Shown piece by piece: positions 41,468-49,117 of a stretch of 64,000 nt of DNA. The stretch's first letter is position 1. Each line of letters opens with the position of its first letter. Source of the DNA: JADCCX01 sp031373545 (GTDB lineage Bacteria; Pseudomonadota; Alphaproteobacteria; Rhizobiales; Beijerinckiaceae); the NCBI GenBank assembly GCA_031373545.1, contig JANMMT010000010.1, positions 1 to 64,000 on the forward strand, read 5' to 3'. Made by a program: the position numbers and the translations under genes. The notes below the pieces were generated by a model. The model saw only the letters and a list, made by a program, of their open reading frames with translations. It had not been told where the DNA came from and ran no database searches.

Positions 41468-42073
41468 ATGACCATGCGACTTTTGCTTGCTGCTCTCGTG
41501 TGGGGAGGGGGCACGCTCGCCGCCACGATCCCGAAAGCGCTAGCCCAGGAGGCCGTCAACATCCGGGGCACGATCCGCAGCGTGGAGTCCGCCGCCGTGA
41601 GGGTGGAGACACGGGACGGGGCACAGGTGACGGTCGCATTGCCCGAGGGCGTGCCGCTTTCCGCCACCGGGCCTTTCTCTCTGGCTGACGTAAAGCCCGG
41701 CATGGTGCTGGGCGTCACCACCGTGCGGCGGGCTGATGGTGCCACGGTTGCCATCGACATCCGGCCCATTCCTGAAACAGCGCGGCAGGGTCTTTCCCCC
41801 TGGGATCTCGCGCCCGAAGCCACCATGACCAACGCTGCCGTTTCGGGCGTGGTAGAGGCTGCCAGCAGCCGCTCCCTGACGCTGACCTATCCCGGCGGCA
41901 CGGTGACCGCGCTGGTGCTCCCCGAAACCGCCATGTCGCGCGCCGTGCCGGGTGGGCGCGATGACCTCAAGGTGGGGGAGGCGATCTTCATCTTCGCCCG
42001 CCGAGGGGCAGATGGTGCCCTCACCGCCGCGCGGGTGCAGGTGGGCAAGGATGGGCTCAAACCGACGCAGTGA
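41468..42073 (+). CDS. Exported DUF5666-like beta-rich protein
   Basis: A 201-residue exported protein with a signal peptide (residues 1-27, RLLLAALVWGGGTLAATIPKALA) and two repeats of a small beta-barrel-like unit: NIRGTIRSVESAAVRVETRDGAQVTVALPEG (29-60) and AVSGVVEAASSRSLTLTYPGGTVTALVLPET (120-150), each followed by a 'DVKPGMVLGVT' / 'DLKVGEAIFIF' segment. That layout resembles DUF5666/OB-fold metal-binding proteins, though the family is uncertain. Start set by AAGGA 9 bases upstream. It is the first of three closely spaced plus-strand genes with an intradiol-dioxygenase-like and a ferric-reductase-like protein. Confidence 0.75.
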   Translation: MTMRLLLAALVWGGGTLAATIPKALAQEAVNIRGTIRSVESAAVRVETRDGAQVTVALPEGVPLSATGPFSLADVKPGMVLGVTTVRRADGATVAIDIRPIPETARQGLSPWDLAPEATMTNAAVSGVVEAASSRSLTLTYPGGTVTALVLPETAMSRAVPGGRDDLKVGEAIFIFARRGADGALTAARVQVGKDGLKPTQ

Positions 42074-42163
42074 AATCCTGCCATCACAAATTCACCATGG
42101 TTGTGTCGAACGTCTGGGACATCCTCAACCCATCGTTCCACTTGTGCTTCACGGGAGACCCTC

Positions 42164-42649
42164 ATGACAGAACTCATCTTCAACCGGCGCTCCCTTCTTG
42201 TTGGCGCGGGCGGCTCGATCCTCGCCAGTGGCTTGCCGGGCATCTTGGTGCCCGCTTCTGCCGCCACTCCCTTTGCCGCCACGCCCTCCATGCCAGGGGG
42301 CAGCAACAATTACAGGCCGAATGCGCCGATGGTCAGCAATCTCGGCAAGGGATTTCTGGTCTCCGGCACGGTGCGCCGTGTTGGCACGGGGGCCCCCCTG
42401 TCCAACATCCGCATCCAGATCTGGGCCGCGACAGAGCGGGGCGGGGAGCGTGAGCCGAGCAATCAGGGCAGCGTGCTGACCGATGCGAACGGCGCCTTCA
42501 AACTTGAAATGTCACAGATACTGCCCAGCTTCGGCCAGCCCCATGCGCATTTGGCCTATGATGACGGGGCGTTCGGGACGGTGTTTCTCAGGCCGGTCAT
42601 GGGCAGTGCCAGTGACACCAGTGTGCAGGCGCATTTCGTGCTGGCGTAG
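42164..42649 (+). CDS. Intradiol-dioxygenase-like Tat-exported protein
   Basis: A 161-residue protein with a twin-arginine-like leader (FNRRSLLVGAGGSILASGL, cleavage near ASAA at 35) and a short beta-sandwich resembling intradiol ring-cleavage dioxygenases: VSGTVRRVGTGAPLSNIRIQIWAA, VLTDANGAFKLEM and FGQPHAHLAYDD. The Pro-His-x-His of the family's non-heme iron site is present, but I cannot place the two tyrosine ligands confidently, so it may be a catalytically altered relative. It is encoded three bases upstream of a ferric-reductase-like membrane protein, and a GGGAGA site 8 bases before ATG sets the start. Confidence 0.75.
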   Translation: MTELIFNRRSLLVGAGGSILASGLPGILVPASAATPFAATPSMPGGSNNYRPNAPMVSNLGKGFLVSGTVRRVGTGAPLSNIRIQIWAATERGGEREPSNQGSVLTDANGAFKLEMSQILPSFGQPHAHLAYDDGAFGTVFLRPVMGSASDTSVQAHFVLA

Positions 42650-42652
42650 ACC

Positions 42653-43291
42653 ATGTCGCCAAGTCCAGCGCGCCGTCAGGCGCTTGCCTGCGTCCTCATT
42701 GCTGCCGCTGCCATCACACCCGTGGTGATTGCGGCCGCCAATCCTCTGCTGGCCAGCCGCGACGCGTTCTGGATTGTGGGCGGCATGGCCGGCATCATGG
42801 CCCTGGCCCTTCTGCTTGTTCAGCCTCTTTTGGCGGCTGGCGCTCTGCCCGGCGTCCTGCTGCTGCGCAGGCGACAGTGGCACCGCTGGGTGGGCACACT
42901 CTTCGCAGTTCTCGTGACAGTGCATGTTGGCGCGCTCTATATGTCGAGCCCGAGCGATATCGCGGACGCTCTTCTGCTTGTCGCGCCAACGCCGTTCTCG
43001 ATCTACGGTGTGATTGGCTTGGTGAGCGTGCTCGGCACACTTCTCCTCGTGGCTTTGAGAGCACGCTCGGGCCTGCGTTATGTGTCCTGGCGTCTCGTCC
43101 ACAACGCCCTGGCATTGGTCATCGTGGTGTCCAGCATCGCCCACGCCCTGTTGATTGAAGGCGCCATGGGCAGTCTGTCAAAGATGGTGCTTTGCGGGCT
43201 TGTGCTGGCGGTGACGCTGGGCGTTTTGGCCAGAGTGCACCTTGGGAAACGCTTCAAGACAATGGCGCAAGACAAGGGACACCGCGTTTAG
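42653..43291 (+). CDS. Ferric-reductase-like transmembrane heme protein
   Basis: A 212-residue inner-membrane protein with six predicted helices and the ferric_reduct domain: HRWVGTLFAVLVTVHVGALY near 76-95 and SWRLVHNALALVIVVSSIAHALL near 142-164 provide paired histidines (H76, H90; H148, H162) spaced to hold two stacked hemes. There is no attached FAD/NAD domain, so it must receive electrons from a partner. The gene starts 3 bases after the dioxygenase-like gene; the pair could form a membrane-periplasm redox unit. Confidence 0.8.
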   Translation: MSPSPARRQALACVLIAAAAITPVVIAAANPLLASRDAFWIVGGMAGIMALALLLVQPLLAAGALPGVLLLRRRQWHRWVGTLFAVLVTVHVGALYMSSPSDIADALLLVAPTPFSIYGVIGLVSVLGTLLLVALRARSGLRYVSWRLVHNALALVIVVSSIAHALLIEGAMGSLSKMVLCGLVLAVTLGVLARVHLGKRFKTMAQDKGHRV

Positions 43292-43430
43292 CATGAGACC
43301 ATTTTGAACGTCATCAAACACGCAGGCCGCGTGGCTTGATGCGCAGGGGCGTGATGTGGGAGCGTAAGCCCGGCGTAGAGCGCGTGCGTGTTCTAAGGGG
43401 ATGACGTGCACACATTGACCGTTGCATTAT

Positions 43431-43440
43431 GGACTAGTCC
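43431..43440. promoter_or_regulatory. Palindrome upstream of the Phd-VapC pair
   Basis: GGACTAGTCC is a perfect 10-base palindrome, followed by the partial repeat AGACTAGACC at 43441-43450, ending 7 bases before the antitoxin ATG. Likely autoregulatory operator; there is no clear Shine-Dalgarno, so the message may have a very short leader. Confidence 0.5.
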
Positions 43441-43457
43441 AGACTAGACCATGACAC

Positions 43458-43748
43458 ATGGTCTCTCATCGCACCGCTTGGACTGTTCAAGACGCAAAAG
43501 CGCATCTGTCCGAGATTTTGCGCAAGGCTGGCGCAGGAACGCCCCAATACATCGGGCGTCAGGATTCCTATGTGGTCCTGACGGAGAAAGACTTTAGCAA
43601 AATGCAAGCCGCCGCACAGAACAATGGTCCCTCGTCGATGGGACGCAAGCTCCTTTTGCTTTCTCCCGGAATTGACGGCTTTGATGTGCCGGCAAGCGAA
43701 CAAGACAGGCCCAATCCGTTTGAGGACGCCGAGGAGCCTGGGTCTTGA
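43458..43748 (+). CDS. Phd/YefM-type antitoxin
   Basis: A 96-residue antitoxin. The N-terminal Phd fold is recognisable from WTVQDAKAHLSEILRKAGAGTPQYIGRQDSYVVLTEKDF (residues 8-46); the C-terminal part (residues 55-96) is polar and acidic (EQDRPNPFEDAEEPGS), as expected of a toxin-neutralising tail. The stop overlaps the toxin's TTG start. The pair lies between a ferric-reductase-like gene and a repeat-rich, AT-richer patch, a typical accessory setting. Confidence 0.85.
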   Translation: MVSHRTAWTVQDAKAHLSEILRKAGAGTPQYIGRQDSYVVLTEKDFSKMQAAAQNNGPSSMGRKLLLLSPGIDGFDVPASEQDRPNPFEDAEEPGS

Positions 43749-44182
43749 ATGGCTTTCTGCTGGATACGAACGTTTTGTCGGAAACAGCCAAGGCCAAACC
43801 CGATCCGCGCGTGATCACGTTCATTACCGAACGGAATGATCTGTGGATATGCACGGTGTCGGTTCAGGAACTGGTGTTTGGCGCTGAACAGATGCCGGAG
43901 GGGAAGAAGCGGGACGCGATATCATTGTGGATCGCCAACCTCGCGGGCCTGTTCACTGGCCGTGTCCTGCAGATGGATTGGCGAGCCGCCGCTTTGGCGG
44001 GCCGCTTCAAAAATCTGGCAAAGAATGCCGGGCTGATCGGCATAGACCTCGATGCCTCGATTGCCGCCATTGCGTTCAGCAACGAACTGGTTCTGGCGAC
44101 GAGGAATACGAGAGACTTTGAACTGATGCAGATCAGCCTGTTCAATCCGTGGGCGGATGATGTGGGGGGATGGGGTTGTTGA
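43745..44182 (+). CDS. VapC-type PIN-domain ribonuclease toxin
   Basis: A 145-residue PIN-domain toxin. Acidic active-site residues are D7 (FLLDTNVLSE), E42 (VSVQELVFGAEQM), D101/D103 (IGIDLDASIAAIA) and D124 (NTRDFE), a complete set. The start codon is TTG, overlapping the antitoxin stop, which would limit toxin translation relative to antitoxin. VapC toxins cleave tRNA or rRNA; the target here is unknown. Sequences after the stop run straight into a GTCCCCGTAATT array. Confidence 0.88.
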   Translation: MNGFLLDTNVLSETAKAKPDPRVITFITERNDLWICTVSVQELVFGAEQMPEGKKRDAISLWIANLAGLFTGRVLQMDWRAAALAGRFKNLAKNAGLIGIDLDASIAAIAFSNELVLATRNTRDFELMQISLFNPWADDVGGWGC

Positions 44183-44220
44183 TAAAGGGTGGGGTTTTTT
44201 GCGGGATTGATGTTGGATCA

Positions 44221-44281
44221 CCGTAATTTCGTAACTGAGATCCTGTCCCCGTAATTCCTGAATTCCTGTCCCCGTAATTCC
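44221..44281. repeat. Short GTCCCCGTAATTCC array
   Basis: CCGTAATTTC, GTCCCCGTAATTCC, GAATTCC and GTCCCCGTAATTCC occur within about 60 bases. It matches the 13251-13294 array in sequence and in position between a toxin-antitoxin pair and an opposite-strand AT-richer gene, whose stop codon directly abuts it. Confidence 0.7.
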
Positions 44282-44282
44282 A

Positions 44283-44591
44283 TTAGCGATCATAAATCTT
44301 CCCACCCGTAGACCAACTGTAGAGCGCTGATGAGTAAGGCAACCGCAACAGGATGACTTGCTGCTGCGCTACCTGTGCGCCGACCATACCTCGACAAAGT
44401 AGCGTAACATTACCAGTACGACGTACACATACTGCATCTGGACTGTCAATAAAATTGAAACCATCAGGGCGCGTGATGATCGATGTCACGCCTTCCGGTA
44501 TAGCGCCGATCGGTTGCACGACGAAAATAGAAATGAACTGCGTAGCAACGGCGCATATAGCGAATGCCACAGCCAATACGATCCACTTCAT
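44283..44591 (-). CDS. Orphan small exported or membrane protein
   Basis: A 102-residue protein of unknown function. An N-terminal hydrophobic helix (WIVLAVAFAICAVATQFISIFVV, residues 3-25) is a signal anchor or uncleaved leader; the remainder is a small, beta-rich domain with two cysteines (C55 in DAVCVRRT and C66 in TLLCRGMV) that could form a disulphide outside the membrane. Codon use is AT-richer than the genome and A/T-ending codons are frequent. It is convergent to the VapC gene, its stop codon touching the short repeat array. No family recognised. Confidence 0.5.
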   Translation of the reverse strand: MKWIVLAVAFAICAVATQFISIFVVQPIGAIPEGVTSIITRPDGFNFIDSPDAVCVRRTGNVTLLCRGMVGAQVAQQQVILLRLPYSSALYSWSTGGKIYDR

Positions 44592-44757
44592 GCTTGCCTC
44601 AATTTCTGAATTTCACGAGGCGCGAAACGTCTCGTTCTTGCCACATGGCAGGTTGTTACGAAGCCATGACATCTATTATATTATTAACCCACTCGATCAT
44701 CCCGCACCGTCCTACATGCAAAGTAGGGACAGCGACCGGTTTGCTGCTGCCCAGCAT

Positions 44758-44788
44758 TTATTCTGCCGGTTCTTGACCAGATCATCCA
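44758..44788. repeat. 31-bp direct repeat, copy A (displaced acsA 3' end)
   Basis: TTATTCTGCCG-g-TTCTTGACCAG-ATCATCCA matches 45364-45394 at 30 of 31 positions. On the minus strand it reads DDLVKNRQNK, the last residues of AcsA. Confidence 0.85.
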
Positions 44789-44793
44789 TCTTA

Positions 44794-44834
44794 CTCCCTC
44801 GCCCCGCCTGCGGGGAGAGGGTTGGGGTGAGGGG
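44794..44834. repeat. REP-like dispersed repeat, copy 3
   Basis: CTCCCTCGCCCCGC then GCGGGGAGAGGG, TTGGGGTGAGGGGC. It is in inverted orientation to the unit at 45254-45298 (24 of 26 bases match over the GCGGGGAGAGGG...GGGGC part), the two flanking the DUF559 gene. Confidence 0.8.
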
Positions 44835-44856
44835 CTGCGTGCAGAAGGCACACGCT

Positions 44857-45222
44857 CTACAGGTGATCTCGCCCTTCCAAGAGTGTCAAGATCGTTTCCA
44901 ATACGCCCACAGCATTCTCGAACATCTCCGCATTGGTGAACCGGATGATGCGGTAGCCTTGCGCGGCTAGGTGCGCTGTGCGACGCGCATCTGCAGCCAG
45001 TTCCGCATCGGTTGAATGCGTCGCCCCGTCCACTTCAACGATCAGTTTATGTTCGCGGCAGCAGAAATCAGCAAAATAGGGACCGACAGGGACTTGGCGG
45101 GCAAACTTATGGCCGCCGAGTTGCCTGTTGCGCAGTCTGGCCCAGAGCAGGGCTTCGGCCGATGTCGCGTTTTCGCGTAAGGCGCGCGCATGTTGTGTTT
45201 TGCCGATGAGCGGGCCTCTCAT
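44857..45222 (-). CDS. DUF559 (Vsr-like fold) endonuclease-domain protein
   Basis: A 121-residue protein of the DUF559 family, which shares the PD-(D/E)xK fold of Vsr mismatch endonucleases. Family motifs are ARALRENATSAEALLWARLRNRQLGGHKFARQVPVGPYFADF (residues 12-54), the catalytic-type acidic core FCCREHKLIVEVDGATH near 53-69 with E63 and D65, and YRIIRFTNAEMFENAVGVLETI near 93-114. A biological role has not been shown. The gene is bracketed by inverted REP-like units and, outside them, by the 31-base direct repeat of the acsA end, an arrangement suggesting insertion as a unit. Composition is close to the genome average. Confidence 0.85.
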   Translation of the reverse strand: MRGPLIGKTQHARALRENATSAEALLWARLRNRQLGGHKFARQVPVGPYFADFCCREHKLIVEVDGATHSTDAELAADARRTAHLAAQGYRIIRFTNAEMFENAVGVLETILTLLEGRDHL

Positions 45223-45252
45223 ATGTGGGCTCCCTCAACGTTTGATGAAAGT

Positions 45253-45355
45253 TGCCCCACACCCCGACCCTCTCCCCGCAAACGGGGAGAGGGAGAAGAG
45301 AATGAGTTTGCTTACAAACCTTGCCCTCTCCCCGGGAGCGGGGAGAGGGAGAAGG
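45253..45355. repeat. REP-like dispersed repeat, copy 4 (two units)
   Basis: GCCCCACACCCCGACCCTC then a CTCCCC/GGGGAG stem (45254-45298), and a second stem-loop CCCTCTCCCC-gggagc-GGGGAGAGGG (45324-45349). The second unit lies directly after the acsA stop and may act as its transcription terminator or mRNA 3' end. Confidence 0.8.
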
Positions 45356-45356
45356 C

Positions 45357-47303
45357 TCACTTCTTATTCTGCCGATTCTTGACCAGATCATCCACTACTG
45401 CCGGGTCCGCCAGCGTTGAAATATCGCCCAGCGCGCCAAAATCATCCTCGGCGATCTTGCGCAGGATGCGCCGCATGATCTTGCCCGACCGCGTCTTGGG
45501 CAGGCCCGGCGCGAACTGGATCTTGTCCGGCGAGGCGATGGGCCCGATCTCGTTGCGCACCCAGCTCACCAGTTCCTTGCGCAGGTCTTCGGTCGCGGTT
45601 TCCCCGCTCATCAGCGTGACGTAGGCGTAGATGCCCTGGCCCTTGATGTCGTGCGGGTAGCCCACCACGGCGGCCTCAGACACTTTGGGATGCGCCACCA
45701 GCGCGCTTTCCACCTCCGCCGTGCCCATGCGGTGGCCCGACACGTTGATAACATCATCCACGCGGCCCGTGATCCAGTAATAGCCGTCCTTGTCACGGCG
45801 GCAGCCATCCCCCGTGAAGTAGGTGTTCGGGTAGGTCGAGAAGTACGTCTCCATGAAACGCGCGTGGTCGCCGTAGAGCGTGCGCATCTGGCCGGGCCAA
45901 CTGTCCGTGAGCACGAGGTTGCCCTGGCATTCGCCGGACATGATCTTGCCGTCCGCATCGACAATGGCGGGTTGCACACCGAAGAACGGCCGTGTGGCCG
46001 AACCGGGTTTGAGCGCCGTCGCGCCCGGCAGCGGGGTGATGAGGATGCCGCCGGTCTCCGTCTGCCACCAGGTGTCGACGATGGGGCATTTGCCGCGGCC
46101 GACCACGTTGTAATACCACTCCCAGGCCTCGGGGTTGATCGGCTCGCCCACCGAGCCCAGCAGCCGCAGCGACGTGCGCTTGGTGGCTTTCACCGGGCCG
46201 TCGCCAGCCTGCATCAGCGCCCGAATGGCCGTGGGCGCGGTGTAGAAGGTGTTGACCTTGTGCTTGTCCACCACCTGCCAGAACCGCCCGATGTCAGGAT
46301 AGCTCGGCACGCCCTCGAACATCAGCGTGGTCGCGCCGTTGGCGAGCGGGCCATAGACGATGTAGCTGTGGCCGGTGACCCAGCCGACATCCGCCGTGCA
46401 CCAATAGACCTCGCCATCCTTGTAATCGAAGACATACTGGTGGGTCATGGCGACATAGACAAGGTAACCGCCCGTGGTGTGCAGCACGCCCTTGGGCTTA
46501 CCGGTGGAGCCGGAGGTGTAGAGGATGAACAGCGGGTCTTCCGCCTTCATCTCCACCGGCGGGCAATGGGCGGAGACCTTGGCGGCCTCCTCGTGATACC
46601 AGACATCGCGGCCCGGCTGCATCGTGACATGGCCGCCCGTGTGCTTGACGACAATCACGGTCTTGATGCCGCCTTTCACCTTGCCATCGGCTGCATCGAC
46701 GTTTTTCTTCAATGGCACAGCCCTGCCGCCGCGCAGGCCCTCATCCGCCGTGATGACGATGGCCGAATCGCAATCCTCCACGCGGTTGGCGAGACTGTCG
46801 GGCGAGAAGCCGCCGAACACGATGGAATGCACCGCGCCGATGCGCGTGCACGCCAGCATGGCGTAGGCCGCAGCCGGAATCATCGGCAGGTAGATGGTGA
46901 CGCGGTCGCCCTTCTTGACGCCCTTGGCCTTCAGCACGTTGGCGAAACGGCAGACCTCGTCGTGCAGTTGCTGGTAAGTGATCTTCTGCGAGACAGAGGG
47001 GTCATCACCCTCGAAGATGATGGCGGTCTGCTTGGCGCGCTTGGCCAGATGCCGATCGATGCAGTTGTAGGCGACGTTCGTGGTGCCATCCTCGAACCAT
47101 TTGATTGCGACCTTGCCGGGCGTGTAGGAGACGTTCTTGACCTTCGTGTCGGGTTTGAACCAGTCGATGCGTTGGCCGTGCTCGGCCCAGAAGCCTTCAT
47201 TGTCGGTGATCGAGGCCTTGTACATCTTCTTGTATTTGGCATCATTCACGTACCCGCGCGCGGCCCAGCCCTTGCTGACTGGATAGGTCTTTGAATCGGA
47301 CAT
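45357..47303 (-). CDS. acsA: Acetyl-CoA synthetase
   Basis: A 648-residue AMP-forming acetate-CoA ligase activating acetate in two steps. Adenylation motifs are LFILYTSGSTGKPKGVLHTTGGY near 258-280, WWQTETGGILITP near 410-422, YYWITGRVDDVINVSGHRMGTAEVESAL near 515-542 and the C-terminal RSGKIMRRILRKIAEDD, whose Lys is the usual acetylation-controlled residue. Full length for the family. The last codons (DDLVKNRQNKK) are duplicated 600 bases downstream, beyond a DUF559 gene and REP-like repeats, so the 3' end has been rearranged without loss of coding capacity. It diverges from the TRAP transporter genes over a 237-base gap. Confidence 0.95.
   Translation of the reverse strand: MSDSKTYPVSKGWAARGYVNDAKYKKMYKASITDNEGFWAEHGQRIDWFKPDTKVKNVSYTPGKVAIKWFEDGTTNVAYNCIDRHLAKRAKQTAIIFEGDDPSVSQKITYQQLHDEVCRFANVLKAKGVKKGDRVTIYLPMIPAAAYAMLACTRIGAVHSIVFGGFSPDSLANRVEDCDSAIVITADEGLRGGRAVPLKKNVDAADGKVKGGIKTVIVVKHTGGHVTMQPGRDVWYHEEAAKVSAHCPPVEMKAEDPLFILYTSGSTGKPKGVLHTTGGYLVYVAMTHQYVFDYKDGEVYWCTADVGWVTGHSYIVYGPLANGATTLMFEGVPSYPDIGRFWQVVDKHKVNTFYTAPTAIRALMQAGDGPVKATKRTSLRLLGSVGEPINPEAWEWYYNVVGRGKCPIVDTWWQTETGGILITPLPGATALKPGSATRPFFGVQPAIVDADGKIMSGECQGNLVLTDSWPGQMRTLYGDHARFMETYFSTYPNTYFTGDGCRRDKDGYYWITGRVDDVINVSGHRMGTAEVESALVAHPKVSEAAVVGYPHDIKGQGIYAYVTLMSGETATEDLRKELVSWVRNEIGPIASPDKIQFAPGLPKTRSGKIMRRILRKIAEDDFGALGDISTLADPAVVDDLVKNRQNKK
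45364..45394. repeat. 31-bp direct repeat, copy B (functional acsA 3' end)
   Basis: Copy inside the acsA coding end, encoding DDLVKNRQNK on the minus strand; the other copy is at 44758-44788, 606 bases away. Confidence 0.85.
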
Positions 47304-47540
47304 CTCTTTCCTCCCCGCAGCGCCCCAGAGCGGCGCTCCGCATCTATTGATTGAGGCTGTCCTTAACGGAAACTTTCCGGGAGCAAAAGCTGCCGCGAGT
47401 CTATCTTTGGTTGTGTACTTTGGTTGCGGACATGCACGCGCATGATATGGCGCTTGAAATGCAGTGCGTGTTGCGCCAGCTTCGAATCAGGGCAGCCACA
47501 GGTGTTGTTGCTTTTCATGCTCTCGGGAGGAGCTTCACCC

Positions 47541-48599
47541 ATGACGATCTCACGCCGCACTGTCGTTGCCGGAACTGCTGCCGCTGGAGTGGCCGCTGCA
47601 ATTGCCGCCCCCGCGCTCATTACTCCCGCCCATGCGCAAACCGCGACACTGCGGCTGCACCATTTCCTGCCACCCGTGTCCAACGCCCATGCCAAGCTGC
47701 TGGCGCCCTGGGCGCGCAAGCTGGATGAGGACAGCCAGGGGCGCCTGAAGATCGAGATTTTCCCCTCCATGCAGTTGGGCGGCACGCCGCCGCAGCTTTT
47801 CGACCAGGCCCGCGACGGCGTGGTGGACATCATCTGGACATTGCCGGGCAGCACGCCGGGGCGTTTTCCTTCCACCGAGGTGATCGAACTGCCCTTCATC
47901 GCCTCCAGGAGCGGCCTGACCAATGCCAAGGCCTGCCAGGAATTTGCCGAGACGGCGCTGGGCGAAGAAACCAAAGACGTCAAGATCCTCTGTTACTGGG
48001 CGCATGATCACGGTCTGATCCACGCCAACAAATCCGTGAAGACCATGGATGATCTGAAGGGCCTGAAACTGCGCAACCCCACGAGACTCGCGGGTGAGGC
48101 CCTGAAGGCCCTGGGCGCGACGTCTGTGGGCATGCCCATCCCGCAGGTGCCGGAAAGCCTGGCGCAGCGCGTGATCGATGGGGCCGTGGTGCCGTGGGAA
48201 GTGGTGCCGGCGGTGAAGATCCAGGAGCTGGTCAAGTTCCATACGGAAATCCCCGGCTCACCCACGCTCTACACTGCGTCCTTTTTCCTCGCCATGAACA
48301 AGGCGAAATACGAGGGTCTGCCCGCAGATCTGCGCGCGATCCTCGACCGCAATTCCGGAATGGCTTTCGCCGAGCGCGCGGGCACGATGTGGGACAATGA
48401 GGCGCGCAATGTGTCCGCGATGGTGCGCAGCCGCGGCAACACCATCGAGACGATTTCCGAAGAGGAAAAGCAGCGCTGGATCAAGGCAACCGAACCCGTG
48501 CACACAGCTTGGATCGAGCAGATGAAGGGCCGCAACATCGATGGGGCGGCGCTGATCGCGCGCATGCGTGCGCTCGTCGCCAAGCACGCGGTCGCCTGA
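47541..48599 (+). CDS. dctP: TRAP transporter substrate-binding protein (DctP type)
   Basis: A 352-residue periplasmic solute-binding protein. The leader has a twin-arginine motif (SRRTVVAGTAAAGVAAAIAAPALI, cleavage near AHAQ at 32). The mature chain follows the DctP pattern: TLRLHHFLPPVSNAHAKLLAPWARKL, KIEIFPSMQLGGTPPQLFDQARDGVVDI and the Arg-containing KGLKLRNPTRLAGEALKALGATSVGMPIPQVPESLAQRVIDGAVVPWE that positions the carboxylate-binding arginine (near 180). The ligand is probably an organic acid. A GGGAGGAG site precedes the chosen ATG. Confidence 0.93.
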   Translation: MTISRRTVVAGTAAAGVAAAIAAPALITPAHAQTATLRLHHFLPPVSNAHAKLLAPWARKLDEDSQGRLKIEIFPSMQLGGTPPQLFDQARDGVVDIIWTLPGSTPGRFPSTEVIELPFIASRSGLTNAKACQEFAETALGEETKDVKILCYWAHDHGLIHANKSVKTMDDLKGLKLRNPTRLAGEALKALGATSVGMPIPQVPESLAQRVIDGAVVPWEVVPAVKIQELVKFHTEIPGSPTLYTASFFLAMNKAKYEGLPADLRAILDRNSGMAFAERAGTMWDNEARNVSAMVRSRGNTIETISEEEKQRWIKATEPVHTAWIEQMKGRNIDGAALIARMRALVAKHAVA

Positions 48600-48609
48600 T
48601 GACCAGACC

Positions 48610-49107
48610 TTGACCGATTTGCCCCCTGGGGCGCGCCCGCCCGCGCTGGACCGGTTGTCAACGGCTGTAGCCGTCACGGGCGGCCTTCTGGCGCTTGCCA
48701 TGGCGGCGCTCGTGCTTATCAGTGTGCTGGGGCGCTGGTTGTTCAACACGCCCATTGAGGGCGATTTCGAGTTCGTGAAAATGGCGACTGCCATCGGCGT
48801 CTTCACCTATCTGCCCTACACGCAGCTCAAGCGGGGCAACATCATGGTGGACACGTTCACGCTCTGGCTCGGGCCACGGGCCTGTCGGCTTCTGGATGCG
48901 TTCTGGGATCTGGTGTTCGCAGCGGTGATGGGCCTGTGCGCCCTTGGGCTCTTTGTCGGCGCGCGTGAAGCGATGCGCAGCGGCGAAACCACCATGCAGC
49001 TTCAACTGATCATGTGGCCTGCCATCGGGCTTGCAGCGGTTCTGTGCCTGCTGCTCGCGGTCACGGCGTTCGCCACCGCAATGCGCCTCACCAAGGATCA
49101 ATCGTGA
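48610..49107 (+). CDS. dctQ: TRAP transporter small permease (DctQ type)
   Basis: A 165-residue inner-membrane protein with four predicted helices, matching the DctQ subunit; typical features are ALVLISVLGRWLFNTPIEGDFEFVKMATAIGVFTYLPYTQLKRGNIMVD near the first two helices. The start is uncertain: TTG at this position gives LTDLPPG, and the only other in-frame starts lie within the dctP coding end. It is 10 bases after dctP and 10 bases before dctM, and would form a complex with the large permease. Confidence 0.85.
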   Translation: MTDLPPGARPPALDRLSTAVAVTGGLLALAMAALVLISVLGRWLFNTPIEGDFEFVKMATAIGVFTYLPYTQLKRGNIMVDTFTLWLGPRACRLLDAFWDLVFAAVMGLCALGLFVGAREAMRSGETTMQLQLIMWPAIGLAAVLCLLLAVTAFATAMRLTKDQS

Positions 49108-49117
49108 AGGCAGCATC

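Noticed and set aside
45651..47294. Plus-strand 547-codon ORF opposite acsA
   Set aside because: Antisense shadow frame; the acsA product is complete and strongly recognisable on the other strand.
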